NCBI GenBank assembly: GCA_003508835.1
Contig: PUFA01000081.1
Span: 5,890,001-5,954,000 of the forward strand
Reading direction: 5' to 3'
DNA: 64,000 nt
Source: Eonycteris spelaea
Taxonomy: Eukaryota > Chordata > Mammalia > Chiroptera > Pteropodidae
The notes beneath the pieces were generated by a model, which saw only the letters and a list, made by a program, of their open reading frames with translations, did no database searches and had not been told where the DNA came from. Shown one piece after another: positions 23,190-35,324 of this stretch. The position numbers and the translations under genes are program-made. How positions within the stretch are numbered: position 1 is the stretch's first letter; each line of letters opens with the position of its first letter.

Positions 23190-23300
23190 TATTCTTTCTA
23201 TTTTTACCCATGAAGAAAACGATGCTTCTGGAAAGGTCAAGTGACTTACCCAAGGTCACACAGCCAGTAAATGGCAGAGTTGGAGTTAAATTAAATCTAT
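23190..23300 (-). repeat. MIR fragment (antisense)
   Basis: 'cttacccaaggtcacacagc' and 'cagtaaatggcagagttgga' match MIR reverse complement. Confidence 0.75.
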
Positions 23301-23459
23301 TTGACACTTGACACTAAATCCCAATTTTTTTCCACAATCAATATGCTGATATTTAAAATAAAGAGGAAGCAACCTACTCTTTTAATAGGTTCCTTATATA
23401 TTATGAGAGTCTTGAAAAGAATCAAAATATCCAGTTGATTTTAATTTACCAAACTCTTT

Positions 23460-23660
23460 TATAGCATTTACTTTTACTCTTCACAAGTGTTAATTCTTTA
23501 AATCCTAATAACAACCTATTTATTGTTGTTCCATTTTCTAGATGAGGTAACTGAGGCAGAGGGAATCTAAGTCATTTGTTCAAGGTTATGCAGCAGAACA
23601 GAGATCCAACCCAGAATCTCTAAGTGCAGAATCTATGTTTTAGCCATGATGCTAGACTGT
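23460..23660 (-). repeat. MIR (antisense)
   Basis: 'aaatcctaataacaacctat', 'tagatgaggtaactgaggca' and 'gagatccaacccagaatctc'. Confidence 0.8.
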
Positions 23661-23664
23661 GCTT

Positions 23665-24265
23665 CTATGTTAACAAGAAGCATTTGCTGCAAGATTCAGG
23701 ACAAAATCTGCTCCACCCCTTTGTCCTGGGAACTTAGTGGCACTTTTTTTTTGACTCCTTGAGTCACAGAGAAAATATTTATGGATGCTCCACAATTGCA
23801 CCATGAGGGCAGAAGTCAGTTTGCACAAAGGCCTAGCATGTGGACTTTTTCAGTTGAGCCTCCCCTTTGGAACAAGACCTTGTGTTGTTGAGGGTTGATG
23901 GCTGAAGCCTCTGAGAGCACAGCCTGAGTGAGTTTGTGTGTGGGAAAGATCTCCATTGCCTTTTTAACTTTTTATTATAGACATTTCAAGCATTCATAAA
24001 ACTAAATAAATTGATCATTTTCGACTTGAGGACTGATTTCTTTGCCTAAGTAGACAGTGTTCGATTCACCTGTTTAGAAGGTAAATGAGGCAAGTCCAAA
24101 TATATTCCAATTTTAATCACTTCTCCTCAAGTCCACTGTGCAACTTTGGCCCCAACTGATAGTATCACTGCCTGAAAAACTGTGGGTGATGTCGGTGGGC
24201 CTTCTGGCTTCCACTCCTAATTCCCTTAATTCTGGTTTCCATAAAACAAACAATGAGAATTAAAG
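23665..24265. other. Unassigned intergenic sequence
   Basis: No named repeat. It contains a perfect 6-bp inverted repeat TGACTC-CTT-GAGTCA at 23752-23766. Confidence 0.35.
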
Positions 24266-24269
24266 TATA

Positions 24270-24815
24270 AATTACATGACATAACATCTCAGAAGCCCTC
24301 TAGTGGCTTTCCATCACAAAAGAATCAAGTCCAAACTTTTGCAATAGCCTGTAAGTCCCTAAGAGATAGCCAGTCCACATCCTCAACCTCACCTCTCACC
24401 AGTCAGCTCCAGCCAATGGACTCTCTTTCAGCTCCTCCAATGGGCCAAGTTTCTTTTAACCTCAGGGCCTTTGTACTTACTAATTCACTACCTTAATTTT
24501 TTCCCCCAAAATGATGATATGGCTGAATCCTTGTCATCATACTCTACTCAAATACCAAATCCTCAGAGTGCTTTCCTTGATTGCCCTATTTAAAGCACTC
24601 CTCTAGCATGTTCTATTCATGTTTTATTTCCCTCAGAACATTTGTCACTTGCTTAGGTATTTCTTTCTTTAGTTGTTATTGTCTCTTTACCCTGGCTAGA
24701 ATATTAATTGCATGAGAGCAGGGACTTTTGTCAAGTTTACAACTATCCCCCCAGTGCCTGAAATAGTACCCAGCACCCAATGCTATTCAATTAATATTTG
24801 TTGAATGAAGAAATA
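24270..24815 (+). repeat. L2 3' end, long
   Basis: Landmarks in consensus order: 'gccctctagtggctttccat', 'ctcagggcctttgtacttac', 'tcctcagagtgctttccttg', 'gcatgagagcagggactttt' and 'ttaatatttgttgaatgaag'. Confidence 0.9.
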
Positions 24816-25069
24816 ATAAGTGATGAAAAATGAAATATGCAACGGTGATGACATCTATTCAATGTCTGACAGTCTTGGAGTTCTCCTGATCAGCAGGGTT
24901 GCTGTGGAAATGCCCTGTAGTATCAATTCTGGATGGAGGAAGTGGTTTCCAAAACTGAGTGACATCCAGCCAGAAGTCCTCAAGAAATCAATGTGATTCG
25001 TGCAACTAAGAGACATCTGCCATTCTGCCTGCACTACATCTTCAGATTAGAAAGAGGAGGTGACAAACA

Positions 25070-25605
25070 GACCCTCCTGTTAGTTAAGACTTTGTGTAAG
25101 TATGGCAGGATCTGTGACCTGCTTCTAACCAGTTGAATATGGCAAAGGTGACGAGGTATAAATCTCATGATTGCATTGTATTAATAAGATTCCATCTCAG
25201 CAGACTGGAGTGAGAGAGATGCTCTCTCTCTCTCTCTGTTGGTGGCTGCCATGTTGTCAGAGGACCATGTCGCAAAGAACTGTAGGTGGTCTCTAGAAGC
25301 TGAGAGTGGCCCCCAGATGACAACCAGAGAGAAAACAGAAACCTCAGTCCTACAACCACAGCACATAGATCCTGCTTTCAACCTGAGGGAGCTCAGAGTG
25401 ATTTTTACACAGTTAAGCCTCTGATGAGACCACTGTCCTGGCTGATACCTGGACTGTTGGTTGGTAAGATTCAGAGTAGGGAGCCCAGCTAAGCTATGTC
25501 TGAACTCCATACCCAGAGAAACTGTGAAATAACTAACATTTATTTTTGTTTTAAGCCACTAAATTTGTGGTAAATTATTACACAGCAATAGAAAACAAAT
25601 ACAGA
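25070..25605 (+). mobile_element. MLT1-like solo LTR (ERVL-MaLR)
   Basis: 'gcttctaaccagttgaatat', 'ggctgccatgttgtcagagg', 'aagctgagagtggcccccag' and the end 'gttttaagccactaaatttg' with 'cacagcaatagaaaac' follow a MaLR LTR in order. A (CT)n run sits at 25221-25238. No internal retroviral sequence adjoins it. Confidence 0.7.
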
Positions 25606-25609
25606 GGAA

Positions 25610-26865
25610 ATGAAAGTTATTCATTTATAGAAAGGTTTCTTCATTAACAATGTCTCTATTAAGTCCAAATCAGAAGCAATTACAATTTATAGTGTCTGCC
25701 ATCAAGAAAATGAAGAACATGATGTTTTTATTTACCATTTTAGAGACAAAGTTTGTTAACCAATGGCCAATATGGTTGTGATGTCTGCTGGTAGTTCACA
25801 TTAAATTAAGCAAAAATGTCCCTTTGGACTCGTCTTCTAGAGCAGTAGGTTAAAAAGAGTCAGGGAGATTTGCTCCATTCCCCAGCCAGGCCTGGGGAGA
25901 AAGTCCCAAGGGATGGTGTATGTAGTGGCAGCTACTAAGAATAGAACATAGCAGACTGAGACCCCATGGCCTGTGAGAAAAGGAAGAAAAAAGAACATTT
26001 TGTCATACACAACAAGGGCCCTAAATGCAAAGGGGAACACAGCAAGAAACGATCACTGGTGGACCCCAGTGTGGTAGCAACCCTCTCTTTCATCTCTATC
26101 TCGCTATTGGGAAAAACTATAAACATCTTCAGATCACTGGCTTGCTTGGCAGAGCTTAAGGGTGTGCAGGGGTGTACATAGTCTTGGTCTCCCTGGCATT
26201 CCAGACCACTAGTTGAGCAGGACTCCCTGGGAGTTATATAACGATGCTGGACAGCACCAACACTGGGCTTAATTCTGAACAACTGCTTCCCAAACTCCTA
26301 AATTTCATGACACACTCATAATGGTCCCATGGGGACTATCTTCATCCCTCACAAGTCATTAAAGTCAGTGCCTTGTGGTAGCTGCCACCAGACACCAAAC
26401 AAATTTTGGAAACGAAAGTATAGAGATATAGCACAGATGCAAAAAAATAAAGCCATCATAAAGAGAGCCAAGAGACCTATCCACTTCCTAGGACATTATC
26501 TTCACATCAACGGCGATCTCTATCCACAACAGAGAGTGTTTTCCTCCTGGGGTTACGTCTCAGCTGCCTGGCTGTGACAGGGTATCTGTTGGGCACACAC
26601 CAGCCATACCCTGGGTTCTACCATCTTCTAGAAGCAAGGAGAAGAGGAACACACATCAAGGTTCTAGAGAGCAGGAGGAGAGCCGAGGAGCTCTCTGGGG
26701 AAAAAAAAAAAAGGAATTGTAGAATCAAGAAAGAGATCAGTGGGATTGAGGGATGAAAAGTGTTGGAATAGGATTGGCATGAGATCAGAGGGGAGAGTGT
26801 TAGACCAAGCTCAGGCCAGACCATTACTAATGAGTATCAGCTTGCCTTCAGTAATAACCATGTCC
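25610..26865. other. Unassigned intergenic sequence
   Basis: No recognised repeat or exon, apart from an A-run at 26701-26712. Confidence 0.4.
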
Positions 26866-26871
26866 CATGAG

Positions 26872-27057
26872 AAGTGGTTCTCAATGCGTAGTTCCTGTAG
26901 GAACAGCATCGGCATTACTTAAAATTTTGTTAAAAATATAGATGCTCAGGCCCCACTTCCGACCTACTACATCAGAAACTCTGGGGGTTGGGCCATTCAT
27001 CTATGTTAACAAGCCCTCCAGTGCATTCTGATGCATGCTAAAGTTTGAAAACCATGG
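26872..27057 (+). mobile_element. MER20-like hAT-Charlie element
   Basis: It runs from AAGTGGTTCTCAATG to AGTTTGAAAACCATGG, with 'cctactacatcagaaactct' and 'gttaacaagccctccag' between. The ends are inverted repeats. At about 186 bp it is slightly short for the family. Confidence 0.85.
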
Positions 27058-27239
27058 CTCTTAGATACTCAATGCCCTCACGTTGTCCCTGAGTGTCTAA
27101 ATCACTACTCTGTCTAGAGGATAACTGGGCTTTGTCTATATTCTTCTCACCTCCCTCATGGAATTGTATGAGTCCTATGTGCCAGGCCTTCTCATCACTA
27201 CTCTCCCTGGTCTAAGCCACCTAATTCATACTCAGGTGT

Positions 27240-27685
27240 TAATGTTTGTCGTACATTGAATTAGTGGCCCCAATTTTTCACTCCTCCCTATAACTGGTGC
27301 CTTTTGCCTTGAAACTATGCAGTTCCTCCACCAAAGGCTAATTATGTAAACCTATCCCTCTTCTTTGGACTTTGTCATGTGACTTGCTTTGGCCAACAGG
27401 ATGTTAGCAGATGTGATGTAAGCAGGGGCTTGAAATGTGCTTGTGTAGTTGAGCTTGCCCTCTGACACCTCTGTCAGCCCCATGAGATGGGCTCCCCCAG
27501 AGTCACATCACCCGCTTCAGCCTGTACCCAAAAATGAACACATGTGCAACAGAGCCAAACCAGCCACTAAAGCCAATGCATAGACCTGCCACTAAAGCCA
27601 AGCAAAATTGTATACCACAAGATCCTGGGCTGTTTTTTTTTAACCAGCAATAGCTGCCCAGTACATTGGGTATCCATGAATTTGG
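27240..27685 (+). mobile_element. MLT1-like LTR (ERVL-MaLR)
   Basis: 'gaattagtggccccaatttt', 'tttggccaacaggatgttag', 'cagatgtgatgtaagcaggg' and an end near 'accagcaatagctgcccagt' fit a MaLR LTR. Old and diverged. Confidence 0.6.
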
Positions 27686-27689
27686 GTAC

Positions 27690-28700
27690 TAGCTTCCTAG
27701 GTGATCTATTTCCCAATATATGAGCCTCCTACTAGCCCAATGTCTTATGGCAGAGTGGACTTTCAGGCCTTGCAAGGAGACAATGAGAAATATATTGTAA
27801 GGGGGAACAGTTTGGGGGATGGGAGCTTCCACTTCTCTCAAGCCGACTGAGAACAGGGATGCCCTGTGAGACACTATTGAGTCAGACAATTAGAAAGACA
27901 CAGAGGACAGAGTGGGAGACAAAAGAGGAGGAGAGTTGAACGGAAAAGGAGGAACAGGTCAGGACGAGAAAAATGTGACCTGTGACAAGTGGCATGTTGA
28001 ATCCTCACTATCTTACTGCTGATGGCCCCAAAAGGGATTTGCAAGTGTCTGAGCTCCAAGCAAACCCATCTTCATTCACTCCTGCTTCTGGCCATGCTAC
28101 CCTGTCACTGCTTCTTACTTAGCCACCCAGAGCTGCAGCAGTGCCAGGATAAAACGCAGCATCCCCTTGGTGGGAGGTATCCGGGAACTGTTTGTTTTGA
28201 GTGAATTATTCACTCTGGAAGCCAAGCACTCCCACCCAGATTCCTACATTGCAATTAATTGTTGCTGAAGTGCTCTCTTAGGTGGGGTCATGGCAGTAAA
28301 ATGCCACACAGGCTGTACACTCAGAGCTGCCTAGTAACTTAGGTGGTGAGAGAGGCGGCATGTGTAATGTCCTAGCCGCCGTGGTACTACCCTGGTCATG
28401 GCATGTGCCTTCCCTGTGTGGCAAATGATGCTTGTGATGACCATAGCAGAGGCGTTGTCCTACAAGCCAAATTCTGTTCAAAGGGGAAATAATTTAATGA
28501 GCCCTTTCTGGGTACCCAGAGGTGGGATTTGGCAGCTTTCAGTACTGAAATAACGGTATCTGAGATATGCTGTAAAATACCCTCTCTTCTCAACTTGAGT
28601 GAATGCAGCTGGTTTGCGTCATACCAGCGTCAGCCACCCCACCGGCAAAACAGGGATGCAGGCTGGCCCCAACTTCTCAGAAAGAAATTGGTGAAAGATA
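27690..28700. other. Unassigned intergenic sequence
   Basis: About 1 kb with no named repeat or supported exon. Confidence 0.35.
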
Positions 28701-28704
28701 GTAC

Positions 28705-28900
28705 CATTGGCTGAGCACTTGCTCTGTGCCAGGCATGGTGCCAAGTGGTTTATATAAATTACTTAATTTGCCTCCTAACTCTGTGAGGTGGTGTATCCTT
28801 ATTCCCGTTATACAGAAAAGAATAGTAAGTCCACACAGCTGTTAAGTTGTTAAGTGGACAGACATGTTAGAATCCAGATAGCTAGAAGCCAGTGTTTGCA
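28705..28900 (-). repeat. MIR (antisense)
   Basis: 'ctgagcacttgctctgtgcc', 'actctgtgaggtggtgtatc' and 'tccacacagctgttaagttg'. Confidence 0.8.
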
Positions 28901-28994
28901 TTCTTGCTGTAACACACTACAAGGGCTTGTCATTCTAGTAATAGTCATTTTACTATTAACTCCTTGAGAACAAAGACTAGGTCTGCTCTCTCCC

Positions 28995-29145
28995 TGGGCT
29001 AAATATTACATTCATTATCACATCTAGTCTTCTCAATGCCAGTGTTATCCTCATTTTACAATTTAAAAAAGCTCAGAGAGGTTAAGTAACTTGACTAAGA
29101 TCACACAGCTATTAAATGGTAGAGCCAGGCTCTGAACATAAGTTG
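28995..29145 (-). repeat. MIR (antisense)
   Basis: 'atcctcattttacaatttaa' and 'gagaggttaagtaacttgac', then 'atcacacagctattaaatgg'. A short L2-like piece ('ctccttgagaacaaagacta', 28955-28985) precedes it. Confidence 0.8.
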
Positions 29146-29149
29146 GCCT

Positions 29150-30860
29150 GCAGAGTCTGAATCCCTAAAAATGTGGATCTCCTTAGGTTGTGGGTATCTA
29201 TACAGTATGGCCAATCATGCCAGTTGAGAAGTGGTTCCCAGTCAAGAAAAGAACTCTCTAAAGAACATAGCTTTCTCGAAGTCACATTAGACACATGACC
29301 TTGCTAATGTCTATGTCTATGGCAAACTTGAAGCTTCAAAAATACTTTGGGAATGAACTATAACCCCTCACGCAGCTGCCTTGACCCAGCCTTTGGAGCT
29401 CACCTTTGGACACACCAAGAATGAAAACAATGACAACAGTGGATTTGAATGAGTGTCTATAAAAGTAAGTCACTTCTTGGATGGATGAAAAACATTATTA
29501 AAAATGTATTCCAAAGGATCACATTTCCCCAGCTTGAAAATATCCAAAAATGGAGATAAGAGAGATAAATTAGAGGAAACAGAAAGAGTCATGTCCTATG
29601 ATAGTTTTCTCCTAGTTAATCCAAAATATTCATGAGCTAGACAGAGACATACAAACATCTTCTATGAGGACTTTTCAGAGGCTCCCTACCTGAGCTCTTA
29701 TCATAATAAAATCATTTTTTTATTTTTAAAAACCTGTTTTTTTTTCTGTTTGGTTTGGTTTGTTTGGTTTTGCCTGCCTAGCATTTAGTCTCTTTTCTTC
29801 TGGGAGCATCACCCTAATTTTCCTGGAGGAAACCTACTATCTCCCATTTGTGTTTGGAGTTTGGGGAGAGGAGAGCTCTGTTCCCAGTGCCAAAGGTACC
29901 TGATGTACCCAGGTTTCCCCAACTGCGCGCGCGTATTTTGATGACGCCTGGTCATAGAGATTGGCTCAGGACTGGTTCTAAGTTGTGTCTGGGCCACTCA
30001 GAGGGAGCCAGAGGCCTCTGGGGAAAAGTCAAGCAGCCCTCCTCCCCTGTCTGTGCCTGTAGCTGCATGAGGGGGTGGTAGCAGGGAGACTGTGAGGGGG
30101 ACCAACCTGAGGGGGAAGCTGAGAGATGGTAGGGAAATTGACTCCTGACTCTTTTGCCAAAGGAGCAAGAATAACCTCACTTTCCCTCTGTGGCCAGACT
30201 TGTACTATGAGAAATGCAGAGTTCTTCTCTATCAATGGCTACCAAAAAAATCTCAACTAATATAATATTAATGAGTATAATACAAGAGAGACACATAAAC
30301 CACCCCCCTTAAATTTCACGGTGCTGAACTGAGAATCTAATATTAATCTGGCACCTCTGAGGACCTATACCCAGGCCCACATTTTCCTTAGTTTGAGGGC
30401 ACCTATACTGTTTCTACCCAAGTGGTCCTTCTTCCTGAAATAATCTCTCTGCTCATCTCCATCCACTGCACTCCTACGCATCCTGCTAAACCCTCATCAC
30501 CTCCTCCTCTAGAGTTAGGTGCTGGCTCATCTTGGCTCCCACAATACCAGCCCACAACTCTGTTATCACCTCTGTCACACTCCCTTGTTTCATATCTGAT
30601 CTGACAAATGGTGATCTTTTTTACTACCAATGTATGAGATAGTGTAAAAGAAAAAAATCCTAATAAAACATGAAGGAATGAGATGAAAAGTAAGATAAAT
30701 CTTCCCTTTCAACCCAGTATTTCTCTCCAGAAGTAAACATCATCAACACTCAGTGTAAATCCATCCAGATGCTTTCAATCGCACTACACTGAAAAGTTTG
30801 TCTGTCTCAGGACACAAAAACTCTCCAAAAAACGTGGCTTTACTTACTTTGCAATGGTAC
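29150..30860. other. Unassigned intergenic sequence with a GCGCGCGCG run
   Basis: No named repeat over most of 1.7 kb. T-rich and TTTGG-type runs lie at 29715-29775. TGCGCGCGCGTA at 29924-29935 is an isolated alternating purine-pyrimidine tract in a CpG-poor setting, followed by TGATGACGC. Confidence 0.4.
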
Positions 30861-30869
30861 TGTGGGGTC

Positions 30870-31080
30870 ATTTGGCCACGATTCCATTTACCAATTTGTG
30901 ACCTGGGATGAGTTAATTCAACTCTCTGTCTCTCAGTTTCCGCATTTGAAAAATGGGACTACGAGCTGTCACCTATCTCATCAAGTTCTTATGAACATTA
31001 AATGAGTTAATATACTCAAAGCACTTAGAACAGGGCCTGGCACATGGTAGTACTGTATAAAAGTTTACTATTATTAATAT
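30870..31080 (+). repeat. MIR
   Basis: 'ctgtctctcagtttccgcat', 'gaacattaaatgagttaata' and 'acagggcctggcacatggta'. Confidence 0.85.
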
Positions 31081-31336
31081 TAGTCTCTATCCTCACTTCT
31101 AGCCTTAAACAAAAATTCTGGCTAAGTGAAGATGCATTTCTCTCCATCTGTATAACTTCAAGTGATGCTCTCTAGCGATCCAGCCCATTTGCAGTCTCTG
31201 GCACTTTCTCACTGACATTTCTTCCCCTTAGTAAAGACCCACCTTCATCATCACTACAATTTATTGAGTTATTATTTTTCAAGGCATATCTTATCTCATT
31301 TTACCCTCCTAATATTTCTATTAAAAAAATACTGAC

Positions 31337-31395
31337 CAATGTTTATAGCAGCATTATTCACAAGAGCCAAAATGTGGAAACAACCTCAAACAGGA
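31337..31395 (+). mobile_element. L1 ORF2 fragment
   Basis: 'gtttatagcagcattattca' and 'caagagccaaaatgtggaaa' are a short piece of L1 ORF2. Confidence 0.65.
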
Positions 31396-31399
31396 AAGA

Positions 31400-31849
31400 A
31401 CTTGGTCAAGTTTCCCACAACTAGTAAAAGGCATTAAACTCAAGCCTGCCTGACACCTGGGTCTTCTATCTGTCCAATGTGCATTGTACATGCTTAATAA
31501 ATATGTTAGATGGATGAGATAAAAGCTATCATGATGATTATCTTTAATTGTCCCTTCTGCTATGTTTAATCAATGGCTTTCTAGAAACAGGGAGATGGAA
31601 AATAATAATCAAGGGAGAATAAGAAAGTGCTAGTGCTATCCTTGTTCACTTCGGGCCCCTCAAACTCCAAATCCTTGGAGCTGCAAGTCTGGGAAATTTT
31701 CCAAGACCATGTACACCACGTTGCAGACTGAACAAGATGGAGTGGGGGTCTAGCAGGAGATATTCCTCCCTCAAAGCAGTAGCCACATTGGTACTTAAAA
31801 GCAGTATGAATCAAAAAAATTGGAGATAGGTTCATGGAGTTTTTCTGGG
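31400..31849. other. Mostly unassigned sequence
   Basis: MIR-like scraps at 31390-31530; the rest is unassigned. Confidence 0.35.
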
Positions 31850-31985
31850 AGTAAAGCTATCATTGTATAGGTGAGAAAACTGAAGCCCAAAGACATAGGG
31901 GACCAATCCAATGCTCTCATCCCACTGGTGGTACAGCAGGAGCCAGAACCAACCTCACAGTCCAATCCCAGAGACTGTACTAGGA
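31850..31985 (-). repeat. MIR (antisense)
   Basis: 'ataggtgagaaaactgaagc' and 'cagtccaatcccagagact'. Confidence 0.65.
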
Positions 31986-31989
31986 AGAC

Positions 31990-32110
31990 AGCATGATCCT
32001 GGTGTCCTAGATATACACTGGGTCAATCAGACCCCGCGTGGATAGCTACATGATCTTGAGCAGGTCACTAAACCTCTAGGATACTCAGTTTCTCCATTGA
32101 TAAAAATGCA
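31990..32110 (+). repeat. MIR fragment
   Basis: 'gatcttgagcaggtcactaa' and 'tactcagtttctccattgat'. Confidence 0.65.
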
Positions 32111-32169
32111 AATATTAATTTTTTCATTGAGATTAGTATCAAGAATATATGAACCCTCCCCCCACCAAA

Positions 32170-32900
32170 AAAAAATCAGTAAGTAAAATACAACCAACAC
32201 AATAGAGAGAGTAGGCAAAAGAAATAGACAATTCACAAAAGAGAAACATATGGCCAAAAACATATACATGAATATCATTAGTGCTCAAGGAAATGCAAAT
32301 CAAAACCACAATGGGATACAACTTTTTTTATGTATCTATTAGTTTGGGGAAAAAAATTCAACTCTAACAGTTTCAAACACTGACTAGATGTAATCTGAAG
32401 GCTCTTTGATACATCACTGGTAAGTGTGTAAATTGTTGTGAGTACTTTGGAAAACTGAGATGCACAAGAATGTTCAAAGGCCACACTGTTAAGAAGAGCA
32501 AGAGTCTGGCAATCACCAAAACGCCCAAATAGAAGAGTGAATGAATAAACTGTGGGCTATTCCCACAGTGTAATCACCTAAGCCATTACTGTGGATGAAT
32601 TATAGAGAAGTACATAATATGGATGGATCTCAGCGAAGTATTATATGGGAAAACCAAGTCTCTAAAGTTAAGTAAAGTGCGGTAGTCTTTAAAATAAAGT
32701 TAAAACAACTAAAATGAAACACACACACACATACTTACGAGTATACACAGATGCATACAGCTGTATAAAGAGGAAATGCAGAGGGTAGTAGACCCGGGGA
32801 TGAGGACAATGGTTACCTCTGTTAGGGTAGGGGTAGAGCCAACGTTTTTGATTTAAAGTCAGGTCATGAGTGTTTATTGCATTGTTAAAATATGTAATTT
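32170..32900 (+). mobile_element. Old L1/HAL1-like 3' segment
   Basis: Landmarks in L1 order: 'gaaatagacaattcacaaaa', 'ggaaatgcaaatcaaaacca', 'caatgggatacaac', then diverged ORF2 end and 3' UTR-like sequence to about 32900. It has many stops and no coding capacity. A short (CA)n run sits at 32721-32731. Confidence 0.7.
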
Positions 32901-32904
32901 TTAG

Positions 32905-34285
32905 TGTGTACCATGGACCTGGAGTCATCATTAATTTAATTCTGCAAAGCTGAGGACCAATCATAATGCCAACCAAGATTCCTTCTTGGCAGGGATGCTG
33001 TGAGGATTTGGAAGGAGTGGCCCAGCTCTGAAGCAGCAGCCAGCTCGGGGGTGGTGCTTGTTACAGTGTATGTGGCTTGAAAACATCGTGAAAGGAACTA
33101 AAGGAAATAAAATTTCCTTTTGCTCCTCCTCCTTCTGCCTCCTGCTTCCATGGATTTTTGAAATCAGTAATCTCTTGCCTGGTAGATAACAAAACCCTGC
33201 TTATTTCCAAAATCTTCACTGAGCTTTTCTGAATAGTAATCTCTTTTAAGTGACCTGTCTGTACTATCTTCCCTTCAGAATCATAGTTGCATCTCTAGCC
33301 TTGTCCTTTTCAAAGACTTCAACTAGCCTGGAATTTGGGTAAAATAAAAGCTGGCTTTCAGCAGGAGAGGGTGGGGGGGGGGCACCCTGTTGACACCGCT
33401 TTCCTACCAGACTGTAGGTGAGAGGTTTTTGGTCCTCCCACACAACACAAGAAACAGAGAAGTCATTTAAGCCTTATAAATACTGGCAGGCTCAAAAAGC
33501 AAAGTCGCCAGCCATAAAAACATGTCTCTGTTTCCTTTGGCTAATCTGCAAACCAGGCATACTTTCAGATAAGAAGGTAAACAGAGGGTGGAGGAGATTA
33601 AGGAGGACTATCTTAGGCCAGTATCTTTATAGAGAAACTAGGAGAAGAAATGTTACTGGAGTCTTTCCCTTTCAGGGAAAAGAATAGTAGCCAAGCCCAT
33701 AATAGTCTCAAACCAGGATGATGGTAAGAGCAGGCACTGCTCGCTACACCTTCAAGAAAAATTCAGAACACCAGTGAAGAGTGCCAGACATATTTGCGCC
33801 AGATCCTAGTCTCAAGGCTTAGAGGCAGGGAACAGGGTTGGAAAAACATTGGTCAAGTCTGTAGTATATAGAGCTCTAGTATGGAATGGGCAGCCTGGAG
33901 AGGTAGCAAGTGTCCGATCTCAAAAAGAAAAAAAAAGAAAAAAAAATCCTACCTTCAGTAAGCCCCTCTTAGAAAGATGCTGAAGAATGTTCTCAAATAG
34001 TAGAACCAGATCAGAAGCTTGAAGGTGGGAGGTATGGAGAATGAGACTGAAATTCTCTGAAACCAAAGGCAGAAGTTTACATAACTCCAGTATGGGTTCA
34101 CAGCTCCTATTATGTTCTCCAAGAAGCCTGTGACCCTAAGACAGAGAATTAACCCATAGACCAGATGATCTTTAAGATTCCCCTGCCACTCCCACCACCA
34201 AATACCAGCACTTAGAATCCTTTATGCCTCTGAATTCAAGCTGGGGCAAGTACATATCTTATGACTTAAAGCTGGACCTAACTGG
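32905..34285. other. Repeat-poor unassigned sequence
   Basis: About 1.4 kb with no named interspersed repeat. It includes a G-run (33371-33381) and A-rich runs at 33925-33950. Confidence 0.4.
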
Positions 34286-34289
34286 AAGG

Positions 34290-34425
34290 TAGGCTTTACG
34301 AAGGCAAAAATGTCTGTGTGTTTGCTTCACTGCTGCAACACCAGTGTCTACAACAGTGGCTGACACTTTCTAGGTACTTGGGAAACATGTGTTGATGAAC
34401 ATGGTTGAATGAACTCTAGCCACAG
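34290..34425 (+). repeat. L2 tail
   Basis: 'ggtaggctttacgaaggcaa', 'tgctgcaacaccagtgtcta' and 'gatgaacatggttgaatgaa' match the L2 3' end. Confidence 0.65.
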
Positions 34426-34429
34426 CCTC

Positions 34430-35100
34430 TATTTCTTTTTTGTAGGTGACCCAAGAACAAATGATGTCTCATCCGGCTGGCAGTGGAGAAGGCTGGGCCT
34501 CTCAGCAAATGCTTATCTTTGGACCTTATCTGCACAGATTCAAAGACACCTGAAATTTAATGTCAGCTCCTGATCATTTCATCTGATGGAGCAATGGTAA
34601 AAGGTCCCTCTACTCCAAGTCTAGAAAAGAAAGTGTTAATCGTGGCCCCAAACACCAGATGTATAAAAGGCTTCCGCTGCCCTGGACTTCAAACCTTCCC
34701 ATGTTGTTGATATTGAAACCTAATTGTGTTGACCTTGGTCTCCAAGGTAAACAAAGCTTTACAGGGGAAATGTTTGGGTCTCAAGATTCCTGTTTGCTCC
34801 AAGTTTGGACTAAAGGCCGGAATAATGAGCATTTCCATTCATTTCCTTTTAAAGTGCTGCTGATAATGGAGCTAAGAGGACCGCTCAAAATCATCCCTAT
34901 TGGTCAATTATCAAAAACATTCTCTGGAATACAATCAATATGTCCCCCCCCCTGTGGAATTTCACTTAGAGGAAATGCCAAGAATTTTACCTCCATGAAG
35001 GCCCCAAGATCCTGAGAATAAAAGCAAAGAGAGAAAAGAGAAGGATAGGTTAAGAAAGAAGAGGCTGACAGACAGCAACAGCTAATCTGAACTGCTGATT
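34430..35100. other. Repeat-poor sequence with palindrome and FOX motif
   Basis: No repeat recognised. It carries a perfect 17-bp palindromic unit at 34732-34748 followed directly by a forkhead-type GTAAACAAA (34747-34755). It may be a conserved enhancer; there is no direct proof. Confidence 0.4.
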
Positions 35101-35119
35101 TTCACCTTTAGGCACAAAA

Positions 35120-35320
35120 TTAGGCCTCTTAAGTACATTTGCTCATTGAACCCTTTGACAGCCTAAGAGAAAGGTTTTACTTTTTCCCATTTAATAGATG
35201 AGAAAAATGAGGCCCAGAGACTTGTCCAAAGTCACGCAGCTGAGGTGTGACCAAGCTGGGAGTTATGCTAAAGCCTATGCTTTTAACCACTGGTTTGCAC
35301 TGCCTGTCTTGATGCCCAAA
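35120..35320 (-). repeat. MIR (antisense)
   Basis: 'catttaatagatgagaaaaa', 'gaggcccagagacttgtcca' and 'tgcttttaaccactggtttg'. Confidence 0.85.
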
Positions 35321-35324
35321 TCCT

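Noticed and set aside
23752..23766. TGACTC-CTT-GAGTCA as an AP-1-type element
   Set aside because: The arms are AP-1 half-like but the 3-bp spacer breaks the TGA(C/G)TCA core; kept only as a note.
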